Shown: positions 20,641 through 32,447, counted from the stretch's first letter. The stretch: DNA of 64,000 bases from Mastigias papua (GCA_964019165.1 OZ025280.1:14502428-14566427), one strand, 5' to 3'. The notes: generated by a model from the sequence alone, not told the origin. A program made the numbers and translations.

Positions 20641-22454
20641 TCTAAGGAAGCCATAAAATAGCACTACTTAGCGCTGTGGCTTCGACCAAAATCCTAAAGA
20701 TTTCAACATTGGGCTACAACTATGAAAAATACGTTTCCTTTGATTCTTCTTTGTAAATCTTGAGATTTTGTGAAGAATATAAAGCAAAATGTGATTTAAC
20801 GCTGTGCCTCTCTATAGTAAACATCGATTTCTGGTTTACCTAAACTCATTCTCAAACCAAAAACCTCACTTGTGCTATGAAACATGTGTTACGGAAGTAG
20901 TTAATAGTTGGCCTTCTGGTGAGGTTGAGGAACGATACTAACTAGTGAAATGACATTTGCCAAGAGTAGTTAGTTCGGCCTATCGGTCCATACTATCGTG
21001 AATACCGACCAGTTCTTCGATCGTTTTCGGACGATCAGATATTGCAAACAAAGAACAGGGCTGTACACAAAATATAATGGGGATAGCTGCTGCCGTTGTC
21101 TCTACTAGTATACAAATACCATGTATTTTCAATATATAGCATTCTTGATAATGTTTTCCTACATTGAACAAGGATATTATTCAATTCTTTTTACTCTACT
21201 ACACTTGGATGGATATCCCTGATATGTAACAGTATTTAGCTCTAACAAGTTGAGCCTGCAATGTAAGTCTTAGCAACAGATTTCATCTGATTTTGTGTGT
21301 ACACTGTATATATCATGTATGCTTATAGCATTTCCAGATGATTTCTATCAGTAGATTGTATTAGGAATCAGGGAAAGAAATGCCCATAATCCACGTAGAA
21401 GGCAATGAGTTTGCTGATCCAAATGTCATTTTGACTTCTTTTAACTTTGTGAGAACTTAATATTTCTATTACTTGAACATACTTAGGTTGACGGATAGCA
21501 GTTTTGCAATCAAAATTCATATCTACCTCATGCATACCATTCAATCCCTTTCATTTCATTTTATATTCTTTAACTAGGGTAGAGTATGCAGATAATATTG
21601 ATTTATATACCGCCCTGCAAGTAATATAAGATTAAATAATATAATTACTGTCATTGAGAAATAAGCACTACAATAAAAATAGCATACAAATAACAACTAG
21701 AAGAGAAAACAAAAGTAATGTAGCTAAAATAAAACTATGATTTATTGCTACTTTTGTATCCAGTTTTGAATTGATTTAGGGTTTGCGAATTTTTGGCATC
21801 AGCACTTAAATTGTTCCAGAGTCATGCTCCTCTATAGGAGAAGCATCTCGGTGGATCTTAAGAGAACGGCCCCCACCAAATGTTGATAATGTATATATCA
21901 ATCGATAGGTCTCACCCTCACAAGTAAGAATCTGCAATAATATTTGCGGAATACTGCAGCATTTAGAGGTTATGACGTTTTTCATTGTAGGGCCTAGCAC
22001 ACGTTTCCGCAAATAGTTAAAACATTGCAAGTAAAATTTCCACTTAATGTATATACCATATGAAAGCAATCATTATGTACATCAAGAATATGCAATAAAG
22101 TCTGCCACTTTTAGGGAGGGATGGGGAAATATAGACAAATAATCACTCACACAGGTCACTGCCTCTATCATTTCACTACAATCATGTTTACGCTGTCTTG
22201 TACACAAACCACAGAGGGGTAAACTAGCATTCGTCCTTCGTATAGCCAACAATACATAGTAAAGAACAAGTGTTTCACAATTTGGAAACATCAGCTCTAT
22301 CGAAATCGTGGAATATGTCTTTTCTCCGCAGACTTGAAGTCTCTCGATGCCCTTACAGAAGTTTGCCTTTGGCGCCAACGTTTTGAAAAATCATTGCAGG
22401 CATCTTTCCGCATTTGTATTTACCCCCTAAAATCTAGTTGTATCACTTTACATC
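20641..22454. other. No gene recognised
   Basis: AT-rich unique-looking sequence on both strands. The - strand frame 22082-22378 begins with TTG and has no family signature. Confidence 0.5.
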
Positions 22455-22457
22455 AAG

Positions 22458-22458
<1 letters not shown>

Positions 22459-22499
<41 letters not shown>

Positions 22500-22507
22500 A
22501 TATATAT
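22459..22507. repeat. (TA)n microsatellite
   Basis: About 50 bases of TA repeats with one TTT interruption. Confidence 0.95.
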
Positions 22508-22519
22508 TAGATGCAAGTG

Positions 22520-22741
22520 TTAAGTGATAAAAGTGCCCCACGCCTGCCCCTTCTCTCTTGTGCCAGCCTTGAACCTAAATGGTTCATCACTTAAAATTTC
22601 TCTACACAGGAAAATATCATGCTCATATGTCCAAGCCATCTTAGGCCTGCAGAAAAGATACATATTCATAGCTGACATAATGAAATATAGATAGTGTTGA
22701 TAACTGTGACCTTTATTGAGCAATACTCTTCTTTCATACAT
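22520..22741 (-). pseudogene. SANT-like partner protein, first exon
   Basis: After an acceptor-like CTGCAG at about 22650, the frame reads PKMAWTYEHDIFLCREILSD and FRFKAGTREKGQAWGTF: the W...HD..L.RE.L pattern plus TREKGQAW is typical of the SANT domain of Harbinger partner proteins in invertebrates. It breaks off after this. Only the domain start remains. Confidence 0.55.
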
Positions 22742-22977
22742 TTATACACAATTACATGCCCGGACATCTGCCAAATCAGGGAATTCAGGGAAATGTCTTA
22801 ATATGCACAAAAACTGGCAGGAATGATGCTGCGTGATGCTTGTTCAGGTCTGAATCAGGGAAAACTCAGGGAAATGTGAAGGAAATGACTTCCCTAATTC
22901 GGCAGACACCCTGCATACATGCATACATAAAACAACACTGAGGTAGGCCTGGCCTTGTGATACTCAACAAACTTTTA
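22742..22977. other. No gene recognised
   Basis: Contains two copies of a TCAGGGAAATGT-type phrase (22784-22797, 22866-22877). Otherwise plain. Confidence 0.4.
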
Positions 22978-23478
22978 CTAGAGTGGCAGTCCAAAATATG
23001 CAGCAATAAGTAGGATTAATATTCCAAAGAGCATTGCAAAATGCTGCTCTGACAAGGCATCTGGGTCTCCTGTATTTGCAACAGCGTGTTTCTTAACATT
23101 TGTCATGACGTGTACAGTACATGTGAAAACAAGCAGCTGATTAATGTCATTCATATCAGCCTTCCCACTCATAATCCAAAAAGTCCTCTCCAGATAATCC
23201 AGAAAGGATTTGCCAATGTTCTCTAGAAGTGCAGTGCAAACTATTGCTAATGAAAAGTCAGTCATGATTCCTAAAGGAGCTTCATTTCCGGATGTCTTGT
23301 ATATCCTTCTTTCACAGCATCTCACTTCATGGAAAAGAAGCCTGATTGAATCTATGTCATGCTCATTTGTGATAAGTTCAGCCACTGGTAATGGCGGCAC
23401 CAAATTGAATGGATGAGCAACAACTATTGCATAAGTAGTTGACCTGCCATCAAAGCACATAAAATTATACCTTGTCAA
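22978..23478 (-). pseudogene. Transposase-like protein fragment, MULE-type suspected
   Basis: 166 residues: FDGRSTTYAIVVAHPF, PPLPVAELITNEHDIDSI, then PLGIMTDFSLAIVCTALLEN and LLVFTCTVHVMTNVKKH. The arrangement of PxAxxIT, then TDxSxA, then a C.xHxM...KK motif recalls transposase cores of MULE-like proteins, where the Asp of TDFS would be catalytic. I recognise the pattern rather than a named family, and neither edge is complete. Confidence 0.4.
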
Positions 23479-25465
23479 ATTCTATTCATTTTCACTATGA
23501 ATGAAATACTCAAGCATATATAATAGACACATACATATGTATTTAGATTCCAGATAATTGCATAAAAATGGAACAACAAAAAATGTACTTGTGTTTTCTG
23601 CTAGAACGTCATATACATTAAGGCCGAAATACACGGTATTTTTTTACAAGAATGTGCAAGTTGTCGCCTATTAGCCAAATAGGATTAGGTCACTTTGATG
23701 AGTGATGGGTGTTTACGAGATCCTCTTATTCCTCTGTTGCTCCCTAAATAGATAGAGAAGTGCGGACGATTGGTCTTTTTATATACACAATAATATGCTA
23801 TTTCTCTTGTTATTTTCGTTCTTTTCATCATGGGAAAACCAACACAAAGTATATGTGTAGGCTCTATAGTTTTGGTATTAAAGTTATCTGGAAAACACAA
23901 AGGCGATTACACCTGGAACACCAAGATAGAGGTGGGGCAATGGAAGCAGACTACCCTTGGGCCCCAAGGCCTGAGAAGGGGCCTGAGTTATGAACCAGTT
24001 CTTTGGTGATTGCATCAACTCTGACATTTCACACTGACCTCATGAGGGGCCAAATGGTTTCATTTGCCCATCATTCAAAACAACTCTTTGGGGTTTGGTA
24101 GAGGCTTCCTGTACATTACTTTAAATCTTCAAACTACCCCAGTCGAATAAGTCCCCCAGTAGACCTTTAAATCAGTGACAGTCTTCCTCCTCATACAGGC
24201 CCCGATTACAGAGATGATGAATACCCTATTATCGACTGATGCCTGTAAGTAGGTCGCTCTGGTTTTATTATAGAGCAAGTCCCCAGCTCTTTGACCTCGG
24301 TGGAAATAGTTTCTCAACATAAAAAGGCATAAACAAGAGACTTTCTGTCTATTTGGGTAATGCTTTTCGATGTTTTTGGCCCCGTTCTACGAAGCTACAC
24401 ATTATTACGTAACGCGAGACAGGCAGAACAAAAGATTTCTTGTCACCTGTCAAAAGCACAATAGAAAACACCTATTTGATTTCACCTGAAGTTTGAACAT
24501 GTCCAATATTTTTAAAAACGGAAAAGTGAGAACATGATGACATTGAATGTGTCAAAGATGGACTTATTTTCTAGTGTTTTTGACATACACTAGGTGGAAA
24601 TAGAGGTAAAAACAGATCGTATATTTCAGCCTTTAGAAATCAAGCTTATACATGTGCTGTACCTACATACTTTAAAACTAGTTGTTTTTAATTAGAGTAT
24701 GGCATTTAAGCTGACTAGCTTTGTTGTTAATACAGATATGCACCTCTCACCAACCTGAATCAAACCCTCACCCTAACCCTTTGTAAACCTCACACCCTAA
24801 CCCTTTTCACACCCTAATCCTACATAACCCGTGATAACCCTAACACTAACCCTTCAAAAACCGTTGTGAAGAAGTTTTTTATCTGCAATAGTACCCTGGT
24901 TTTTAGTATAGACAACTAATAACTTAATAGTTCATTTCTTGGTTACAAACATTTGGTTCTGCTTGGTAACACTGGCAGGTGATTCTGAAAATGATGAATC
25001 CATCTTTCACAGGCTGGTGAAGAGTAGTTTAAAGCTAAAAAAACATATTTATGTGTATGCATAATAGACACTAGGAGCAAATACCAATCAAGTATTGCTT
25101 TACCATAGCAAATGTACCACAATATAATATAAGCTAGAATGATGACTTATTCAATGGTACTTACCAACGTTGTGCCACGAGGTGAAAAGTCTTCAAGGAG
25201 TGGCGTAGACTTTAGGACTATGGTGCTGATGCAAGGGAGATGACCCTGACCTTGCTCGCTCACAGACCTCCTTGGGTTGCCATCTTGCATGTTGTCTTGA
25301 ATTGCGAACTCTATATTTAGCTTCTGGTAACTCACAGCAAAGCATGTCATTTGTGTACAGAACAACTGTGTGCAAAATCATAAAAGAAACTTGCTCAGCT
25401 ATATGAGAAGCCCTTAGTGAAACTTATTTAAAGCTATCAAGTACACCACAACAGTGAAAAAGAAT
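23479..25465. other. No gene recognised
   Basis: Mixed sequence without family signatures, except the telomere-like block listed separately. Confidence 0.45.
24756..24860. repeat. Interspersed CCCTAA/CCCTAAC motifs
   Basis: At least five ACCCTAA-type hexamers, separated by short non-telomeric words, lie within 105 bases. They match the animal telomere unit TTAGGG but are not a clean array. Confidence 0.6.
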
Positions 25466-25640
25466 GTCACAAGATTTTAACAGTATTCGGAACATTCCCC
25501 ATAGATGTGGGGCTATTGATGGAAAGCATATATCTATTGAATGTCCAGGGAATACTGGGTCTCTCTTTTACAGCCTCGATGCTACAAGGAGGCTCAGAGA
25601 ACTCAAATTCAGAGTTCGTAGAGTCACCTCCAATTAAGAT
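25466..25640 (+). pseudogene. Short Harbinger transposase remnant (first catalytic box)
   Basis: One frame reads FNSIRNIPHRCGAIDGKHIS followed by IECPGNTGSLFYS, the first-Asp box of HARBI1-type transposases. Nothing of the rest is recognisable. Confidence 0.65.
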
Positions 25641-25830
25641 ATCTACCTCAGCTCCTCTCTGCATCCAGGTCACTTTGCAATGCAGTTTGATTCTTTCTAA
25701 CTAGAGAATTCAAAGAACCTTAGAATTCCTCTCACAAAAAGTGTAATATGAGGTGAGCAGTAAATCAGTAAAACAATCACATAGATATGTAATGAGATTA
25801 AAATATGAACAAACCAAGGTTTATGAATAA

Positions 25831-26950
25831 TTAAGTAGAGTCATGAAAACCACATGCAGTAATAGTCATTGATAGCTCATTTGCAGGCAGATATTTGTGC
25901 ATTTGATTATAATGCTTGTTAAATGTTTGCAAAGATGACCAGTCTCCAGCTGTCAACACACTGTCAATGGATGGATTATGTTCTAAAGCAAATGAAGATG
26001 ATACCCCTCGGACACTGTGTGCACCAAACACATGTACATTTATTCCTGAGTCTTGCATGACCTGACGAATCCATCGTGCTAAGGTATCAGTTGTGACAGG
26101 GTTGTGTGGAGGGCGCTAGCTTAATAATAACTGATGATGGCCATGGTGATGAAAGTGATCTATTGTCTCTAAGTACACTTGAAGAAGGTCAACAGTCCCC
26201 AGGTGGTCAATGTCTGAAAGTGATGGAAGTGCCATGATAAAATAAGGTTGTACACAGGGGACTTTCAAATCATTAAAAATCTACATATAAGTCCCAGACA
26301 AGTAAAACTGGATATAATGTGTGTCGAGCAACATTAATGTATGGAGCCTTTGAGCCGATAAACAAGCAAGAACTGTAGTAAGTTTTACAGTAATATCTTT
26401 CAACAGAGAAGATGAAGTAACTTTCCAGTTTGCATGATATAGTAGTAATTCTTTGGCGTCCCATAGACAGGGGTATTTTGGCTGTGGTATTTTGTCAAGT
26501 TCTTAACTCCATGAACAAACCGAGAGATCATTGTAAGTTTCCCAATCTGCACATCCAGAAATAAGGCAGTTGAGGCACTGCGAGCTTTGTTAATTTGCGA
26601 GTATCCAATACCTTGGTTGTAAAGCAATATTAAAAAAGATAAAATGGAGGTTACAGTAGGTTCATTGGAATTAACTCCTCGTTCAGAGCAAAACAATAGC
26701 CATTGAGGATGAAAGAGTAGTTTTTCTGTGTACTTTTCTTCCAGGTAACGAATAAAATCTCGAAAGGTTTTGGCAAAAGTGCCCATGAAGATAACTGTTC
26801 GCTGATAACCTGCAAGCGACGAAGTGCAGATGGGGCAGAAGTGGATGCTTCGACTTCAGATTCCATGGACAGCCGAGTAAAGAAGAGGAGGATGGTAAAA
26901 GAATTGGACAATCTACAAAATATTCTGACAGACATGGGAACTATGGTTGA
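25831..26950 (-). pseudogene. Tyrosine recombinase of DIRS copy 1
   Basis: Integrates the circular DNA intermediate of DIRS elements. N-terminal core-binding part: WKKSTQKNYSFILN, then a region with LLYNQGIGYSQINKARSAS and FVHGVKNL. C-terminal part: INVHVFGAHSVRGVSSSFAL with the catalytic H..R pair, and FNKHYNQM with the likely catalytic Tyr. The middle is broken between about 26060 and 26400. Confidence 0.7.
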
Positions 26951-27710
26951 CTGGGCCAGTACGGAAAAATCAAGAGAATGGTACATGACTTGTGACTGTT
27001 ATGTTTACGTACAGCGTTACTTATTTGATTGAATGGGGGAAAGGCATAGCCATATTGATAATCCCAGGATTGTGTGAAAGCATTGACCCCTTTACAGAAA
27101 GGGTCTGGTCGCCGTGAGTAGTATTTATGTAGTTTATTGGTTAACCTAGAGGCAAAAAGGTCTATGACTGGTGTGCCACAAAATGCAATAAACATTCAAA
27201 TATGTCTGTGTCAAGACTCCATTCACTATTATCGGTGAATTTATGTGATAATCTTTCTGCTAGAGTATTGTAAATGCCAGGTATATGGATAGCAGTTGGT
27301 GGCACTGATTTATCACTACACCAAAGCCAGATCTTTTGGCTCAAATAATTCAGTGAACTACTCCGGCAGCCTCCAAAGTATTACTGTAGGCCATGGCAGT
27401 AGTATTATCACAGTGTATCTGAATAGAAGAATGTATAATGAACGTGTGAAAAGCAGAAAGTCCAAACTGAATTGCTCGTAAGTCCAGGAAATTACTGTGT
27501 TTCGATTTTTCATGTTTGAGACAATAGTCATTAGTTTTAGAGATGGAGTCTCCTGCTTGAACCAGAGAAGCTCCCCATGCTGGCATCAGAATACATTTCG
27601 AATTGCCAGTCATCTAAGCCTAAGATGTCAGAAATCGAACGGCCTCTGTATGGATTTATGTTATCTTGCCACCATATAAGTTCAGAACGACTCTTATTTG
27701 TCAAATAGAC
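25831..27710 (-). mobile_element. DIRS-like retroelement, truncated copy 1
   Basis: On the - strand RNase H pieces (27710-27000: LDLRAIQFGLSAFHTF, IHCDNTTAMAYSN, HIPGIYNTLAERLS, IDLFASRLTNKL, YAFPPFNQI) are followed by a tyrosine recombinase (26950-25831). Reverse transcriptase is absent. Many frameshifts. RNase H followed directly by recombinase with no methyltransferase between fits the Ngaro side of DIRS elements. Confidence 0.75.
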
Positions 27711-29470
27711 ACTGTGAGCACCAAATGACGTGATATCTATGCCTGCATCAGGCATGACCTGGTGAATCCAGCGAGCTAATGTGTCAGTTGTAACAGGTTT
27801 GTGGGTGGGCACCAGCTTAACAATAATTGATGGTATTTATCAATGCAAAATGGTTTAGTTTTCCTGATGTAGAGCCGAAGAAGCTCAACAGGTTGTAAGC
27901 GATCAGCATCTGAATAAGATGGTAGAGTAATGATGAAACATGGTCGTTGACAAATAACGTTTGAGTTCGAAAAAATGTAAAGATATGTGGCCGATGGGTT
28001 AAATGTGATATATCTTACTTCAAGTAGCAATAAAGTATGTAGTCTTTGAGCTGATATACAAGCCAATCCAGTGGTGAGCTTCAAAGTAATATCTTTTAAT
28101 GGTGACATAGGAGAAATAGGCCAATTCACAAGGTGAAGCAGTAAATCCTTTGCATCCCAAAGGAACGGATATTTTGGTTGTGGTGTACACAAGTTTCTGA
28201 CTCCATGAAAAAATCTAGAAATCAGTGAATTTTGTCCAATCTGCACATCAGGATATAGAACTGACAGTGCACTATGAGCTTTACTGATTTGTGAATACCC
28301 TATGCCACGTTCGTAAAGCACAGTTAAAAATAACAATACTGTACTTACAGAAGGTTCATTGGAATCAAAGTCTCATTCGAAACACATTGATAACCACTGG
28401 CGAAGGGTCAAAGAGTAGTATTTCTGTGTGGTTTTCTTCCAGCTGGCAAGTAGGATGTCGACAAGTGTTGGTGGAGCTTCTCTTGAAGATAGCTGTTCGC
28501 TGATAATGTGCAAGCGACAAGATTCAGATGAGGTAGGAGTGGGTGAGTCATTTCTGGTTTCCATTGGCAACTGAGTAGAGAACAAGAAGATGGCACTAAT
28601 AGTGGAATGTCTACAAAGTAGGATGAGAGACTTGGAAACCACTGTTGGCTGGGCCAGTACAGAAAAATCAGGAGAATAGTACACAATTGATGACTGCACA
28701 GCTTGTATAACACCCTACTTATTTGGTTGAATGGGGGCAAGGCATAGCCATATTGATGATCCCGAGAGTGTGAGAAGGCATTTACTCCTCGACCAAATGG
28801 GTCTGGATGCCAAGAATAATATGAAGGCACTTTATGATTTAATCTGGATGCAAACAGATCTATGTGTGGTATACCGAATAAAGCACCTAATCATTCAAAA
28901 AGGGCTATGTCCAGACTCCATCCCATATTATCAGTAAATCTCCTTGTTACTTTATCTGCAAGAATGTTATGGATACCAGGTATATGAATAGCAGTTATTG
29001 ATACTGCATTATCAATGCACCAAAGCCATATTTTTCGGCTCAAGTAATTCAGTAGACTATTCTGGCAATCCCCAAAGTTGTTACCATATGACATTGCAGT
29101 GGTGTTATCACAATGCATGCGAATGTAACACTTAGTGACGAAGATACTTATTGTGTTTTCGCCTCACAAAGATCCACAACTTAAATAAACAGGAGATGCA
29201 CTCTAGGAATATCTATGGTAAAACTCAATCTCAAAAAACATTCTCACAATCAACTGCCTCAATGCTTTCTAACTTAAATGTCTGTTGTTCTAGGTGTTAT
29301 GAAAAGGTGTATACCACAAAGACAATTATTTAGGCGTAACATGCTTGACTACATAACAGTATGAAATGCAAAAAGGGCAAACTGTATTGCCTGTAAGTCA
29401 AGAACATTTATGTGTCATTGCTTTTCCCTGTTTAGCCAGCGGCCACCGGGTTTGGAAATACATGTGCCAA
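27710..29470 (-). mobile_element. DIRS-like retroelement, truncated copy 2
   Basis: Second copy of the same family directly upstream in element sense. RNase H lies at about 29370-29470 and 28830-29118 (HCDNTTAMSYGNN, HIPGIHNILADKV), then YGYALPPFNQI and a recombinase to 27710. It ends abruptly inside GAHSV of the recombinase, where RNase H of copy 1 begins in the same frame. About 250 bp of unrelated sequence (29119-29365), with GTAAC at both edges, interrupts RNase H. Confidence 0.7.
27720..28650 (-). pseudogene. Tyrosine recombinase of DIRS copy 2
   Basis: Parallel to copy 1: ISEQLSSREAPPTLVDILLA, WKKTTQKYYSLTL, VLYERGIGYSQISKAHSALS, FFHGVRNL, VTTDTLARWIHQVMPDAGID, ending at FGAHSV. The catalytic Arg after the His and the Tyr are lost by truncation. 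Confidence 0.7.
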
Positions 29471-29537
29471 GAGCTGAAGCATCATAAGCACTGTTTGTGA
29501 CAAAGCATTGATACCAGAAACCCCCCATATGGGGCAG

Positions 29538-30895
29538 CTATATCTTACATAAGGTTCCTCTAAACGTCTGTACATTTTTTTGCACAGTAACAATGGGTAG
29601 ATACTGTTTGGAGAAGCGCAGCATCCCTAGTCCTTGTGAAACCTTTTTCATCACTGCAGAAATTTGCTTGTCCCAGCTCAAACATTTATCAACACCCCCC
29701 CAAACATGTATCAACACCCCCCAAGGTACCCCAAGGTATTTTGTATTTTCTACAGTGGAGACATTTTCTTCACCCACCCTAAAAGAAGGCTTTGCTACTC
29801 TATCATCACTTACATCTTTAAGTCGCTTCCTGCTGCCAAATACAAGACTATGTGTCTTGGTAACATTGAGAGACACTTTATTAGCTTGTAACCAGGATTT
29901 CAGGTTACTCAGGTCATCATTGACGAAGTCGTTTATTTGCGTAATAGAATCCGACGCAAACATGAGACTTGTGTCGTCCGCGTACATATTAACATCACAA
30001 TGTTTCATGTGTAGATGGAGGTCATTGATATAAATGATAAACAGGAGAGGGCCAAGGCAGGATCCCTGGGGTACTCCACAGGTTACAGATTCTATTTTCG
30101 AGAGCTTCCCATTTACCTTGCAGCATTGCTTTCTCTCAGTTAAGTAGGAGCAGAACCATTTCATTTCCTTGCCATTAATACCAAATAGCTCCAACTTTTG
30201 GAGTAATATGCCATGATTTACGGTGTCAAAAGCCTTTTTGAGATCTACAAAGGTAACTGCAGTGTATTTACCTCCCTCTAAATTCAAGTACCAATCGGTA
30301 GTGCACGTCAGCAAACATGACAGGACTGAATGCATCCGTCTGTATGCTGATTGTTTTTCAACAATGAGTTTGTTGGAATCTAAATAGTGGTACAGCTGGT
30401 CATAGATTGGTTTGTCAAAAAGGCGTGAGACAACCCGTAAAACAGATATTGGGCGATAAGTACCACTTTCATCGGCAGGGCCATTCTTAAAGACTGGTGC
30501 AACCCTTGCAATCTTCCAGTTGTCAGGAAACTGGCCTGATGAGAGAGACAGGGTGAAGAGTTGACTTAGGGGCTGTGCTAAGAGTGGAATCCCGGCCTTA
30601 AGCAGAAACCTGGACATTCCATCTAGGCCCGATCCGTGAGAAGACTTACATTTATTTATTGCTTTACTTAGCTCTTGAGGCTGCATGGGTGAAAAAGTGA
30701 AACAAGCGGCTGAAGGGTTTATGTCATAGTCCCCCTTCAAAAGGGAATTTTCCTTGTAGGGAATTTTATTGCTCAGCTTGTCACCTACAGAACAGAAGTA
30801 GTCGTTCATTTTATTGGCTATACTTTCGGACTCCTTGATTATTGTACCGTCAACCTTTAAGGAATGGATTTGAGTCGACTTTGATCGTTTGTTGA
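29538..30895 (-). pseudogene. LINE reverse transcriptase
   Basis: Copies the element's RNA at the nicked target. Motifs in order: FRP-like YRPISVL, AVTFVDLKKAFDTVNH, TCGVPQGSCLGPLLF, the active site MYADDTSLM, and YLG then LSWDKQI. At about 29690-29730 a 39-bp in-frame insertion (from repeated ATCAACACCCCCC) sits between YLGV and DKCLSWDKQ. The frame runs to 29538 and the family's further C-terminal sequence (PYVRYSCPIWGVSGINALSQ) continues in another frame to about 29470. Its upstream linker is joined out of frame to the endonuclease. Confidence 0.85.
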
Positions 30896-31612
30896 TTAGT
30901 TTGTTGACAGTCGACAGCTTGTATTGCTAACAGCAATATGATCTATAAGTGTAGAGGTATTTTCAGTCTCCCTAGTAGGTTCAGATATAAGCTGTGTTAG
31001 TCCGAACGATTGGTATATTTCCTTGAGGCATTTAACGTGACCTGGAACTAGGGATTTTGTACCCCCAGTCTCCATACTGAAATCACAATTTGTATCTCCT
31101 AACAAAATGATTTCCTTACCCTCTGCTTCGAAGAAACAAAGGACTTGTTCGAGTTTATTGAAAGTTTCGAATGACTCATTTGGAGGCCTATACCATGAGA
31201 GTATTATAAATGGACTAGCTTGTGGTGGAGTGATCTGTGCACAAAGAATGTCCATATCCGATTTAGGAATATCGTCCCTGATGTCAAATTTGAAAGTATC
31301 TCGGCAGACAAATGCAATCCCTCCCCCATGGCGATTTCTGTCGAGTCGACGTAATTCATAACCTTCAATTTTGAAGAGGTTATCTGATAAAGAATCATCT
31401 ATTTTTGTTTCATTAAGGGATAGACAATGGATACCCTTTTCTCTTAACAATAGCCCTACCTCATCAAGATGAGGAAGTAAGCTGTTCACGTTCAAGGACG
31501 CAAAAATCATGCCTTGTTTGGAGCCCAGTATGCCAGGTTTGTTACCAATTTGCCTATAAGTACATGGTGATGTACTACCATTACTCATGTCATCCGTTTT
31601 ATTATGGTTCAT
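30896..31612 (-). pseudogene. LINE APE-type endonuclease
   Basis: Nicks target DNA to prime reverse transcription. Motifs: SLNVNSLLPHLDEV, LSLNETKIDDSLSD, GYELRRLDRNRHGGGIAF, SWYRPPNE, EIILLGDTNCDF and STLIDHIAVSN, all expected of APE nucleases. It ends at 30896 shortly after this last motif because of the deletion that removed the linker to RT. Confidence 0.85.
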
Positions 31613-31621
31613 ACTCCCCCT

Positions 31622-31975
31622 ATCAAAAGTATATAGTTTAGATAGTCACATACATATTTTTCTAAGAAAAGAGCTTGCCAGGATGGAATCACCCACTTGG
31701 TTAAGATGGAGGTTGCTGCCAGTTGTATGCAGTGTGGCATCCATGTGAACGTGTTTAATGAAGCCAATTTGATGTTTTTTGCCGTGTTTTTCTAGGAGTT
31801 CATTTACATTTCCTGTTTTTGCATTTAGATGGTCCCCTCTTGGACAAATGCCAGAAACTGTTACTTTGTTATTACCCTTCTTTAATGAAAGAGCAAGGCT
31901 GGTGATCTCATCAGCAATTTGATCTGCAGATTTATCTTCTTTTAAGTCATTTGTCCCAAAGAAAAGAACATTTCA
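31622..31975 (-). pseudogene. LINE ORF1 C-terminal part, SGNH esterase-like
   Basis: - strand frame reads LFFGTNDLKEDKSADQIADE, VTVSGICPRGDHLNAKTGNV and the catalytic-type DATLHTAGSNLHLNQVGDSI. GTNDL and the late D..HL pair are SGNH-hydrolase blocks III and V, as in ORF1 of several LINE clades. The start is lost at the junction with the Polinton fragment. Confidence 0.65.
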
Positions 31976-31982
31976 AAAAGAG

Positions 31983-32255
31983 CATGCCCCCACCTGGACA
32001 GAGGAAATATTTAAAACAAAAAATATTTTAAAGAAGAGTACACCAATAACATATATAATAGAGGGTGTATTAGATGGGGAGATTAGCGGAAAATTCTATA
32101 AAGAGCAGTTACATAAAGTAGATTTACCACTCACATTTCTTATTGACAAGATACATAAAAGATGTATGCATAAAGGAAAGAAAGACATTCTAGTAAGTTG
32201 GAGAGGATATCCCACACACTTCACACAATGGATTCCTCAGGAGGATATACAATAA
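31983..32255 (+). pseudogene. Polinton/Maverick-type integrase, C-terminal chromodomain part
   Basis: 91-codon open frame: HAPTWTEEIFKTKNILKKST, then PITYIIEGVLDGEISGKFYK and a chromodomain-like end VSWRGYPTHFTQWIPQEDI. The WSEEIF, TPxTYxI, GxFYxxEL and GYPxxFxxW pattern is that of Polinton integrases and related families. Truncated at its left edge. Retroviral-type integrases of other elements share part of the pattern, so the Polinton call is likely but not certain. Confidence 0.6.
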
Positions 32256-32447
32256 ATACCCCATTCCAATTAATACTACTTCCACCTCTTGGTGATGGAA
32301 ATCTATCGGTATATAGGATTAATTATCAAGCTCCTATAATGCACAATCCTGGTATGCACTTGGAAGCAGGAATAAGTGATGCTTATATCTGTTTAGTTAG
32401 TTAAGAAAGTCTTCAGGAATCATAAATGACCACGTTCTATACTCTCG
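32256..32447. other. Short spacer, no gene
   Basis: Up to the ISL2EU terminal repeat. A short open frame here (INTPFQLILLPPLGDGNLSV) is unassigned. Confidence 0.4.

Larger units (their letters stand above)
29460..31975 (-). mobile_element. LINE, non-LTR retrotransposon, truncated and deleted
   Basis: Three parts on the - strand: the end of an ORF1 with an SGNH-esterase-like motif, an APE-type endonuclease, and a reverse transcriptase. Esterase-type ORF1 plus APE endonuclease fits the CR1/L2/Rex group, but I did not resolve the clade. The endonuclease and RT are joined by a deletion near 30896; the left end abuts the DIRS copy 2 near 29460 and the right end abuts the Polinton fragment at 31976. 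Confidence 0.85.

Noticed and set aside
20980..21171. Short - strand frame near 21 kb
   Set aside because: No similarity recognised and composition is that of intergenic sequence.
27537..27812. 91-residue frame as a real protein
   Set aside because: It is a fusion of the ends of two DIRS copies, reported as a finding instead.
29119..29365. Insert in DIRS RNase H as a named MITE
   Set aside because: GTAAC stands at both edges but no inverted ends could be seen, so I left it unclassified.
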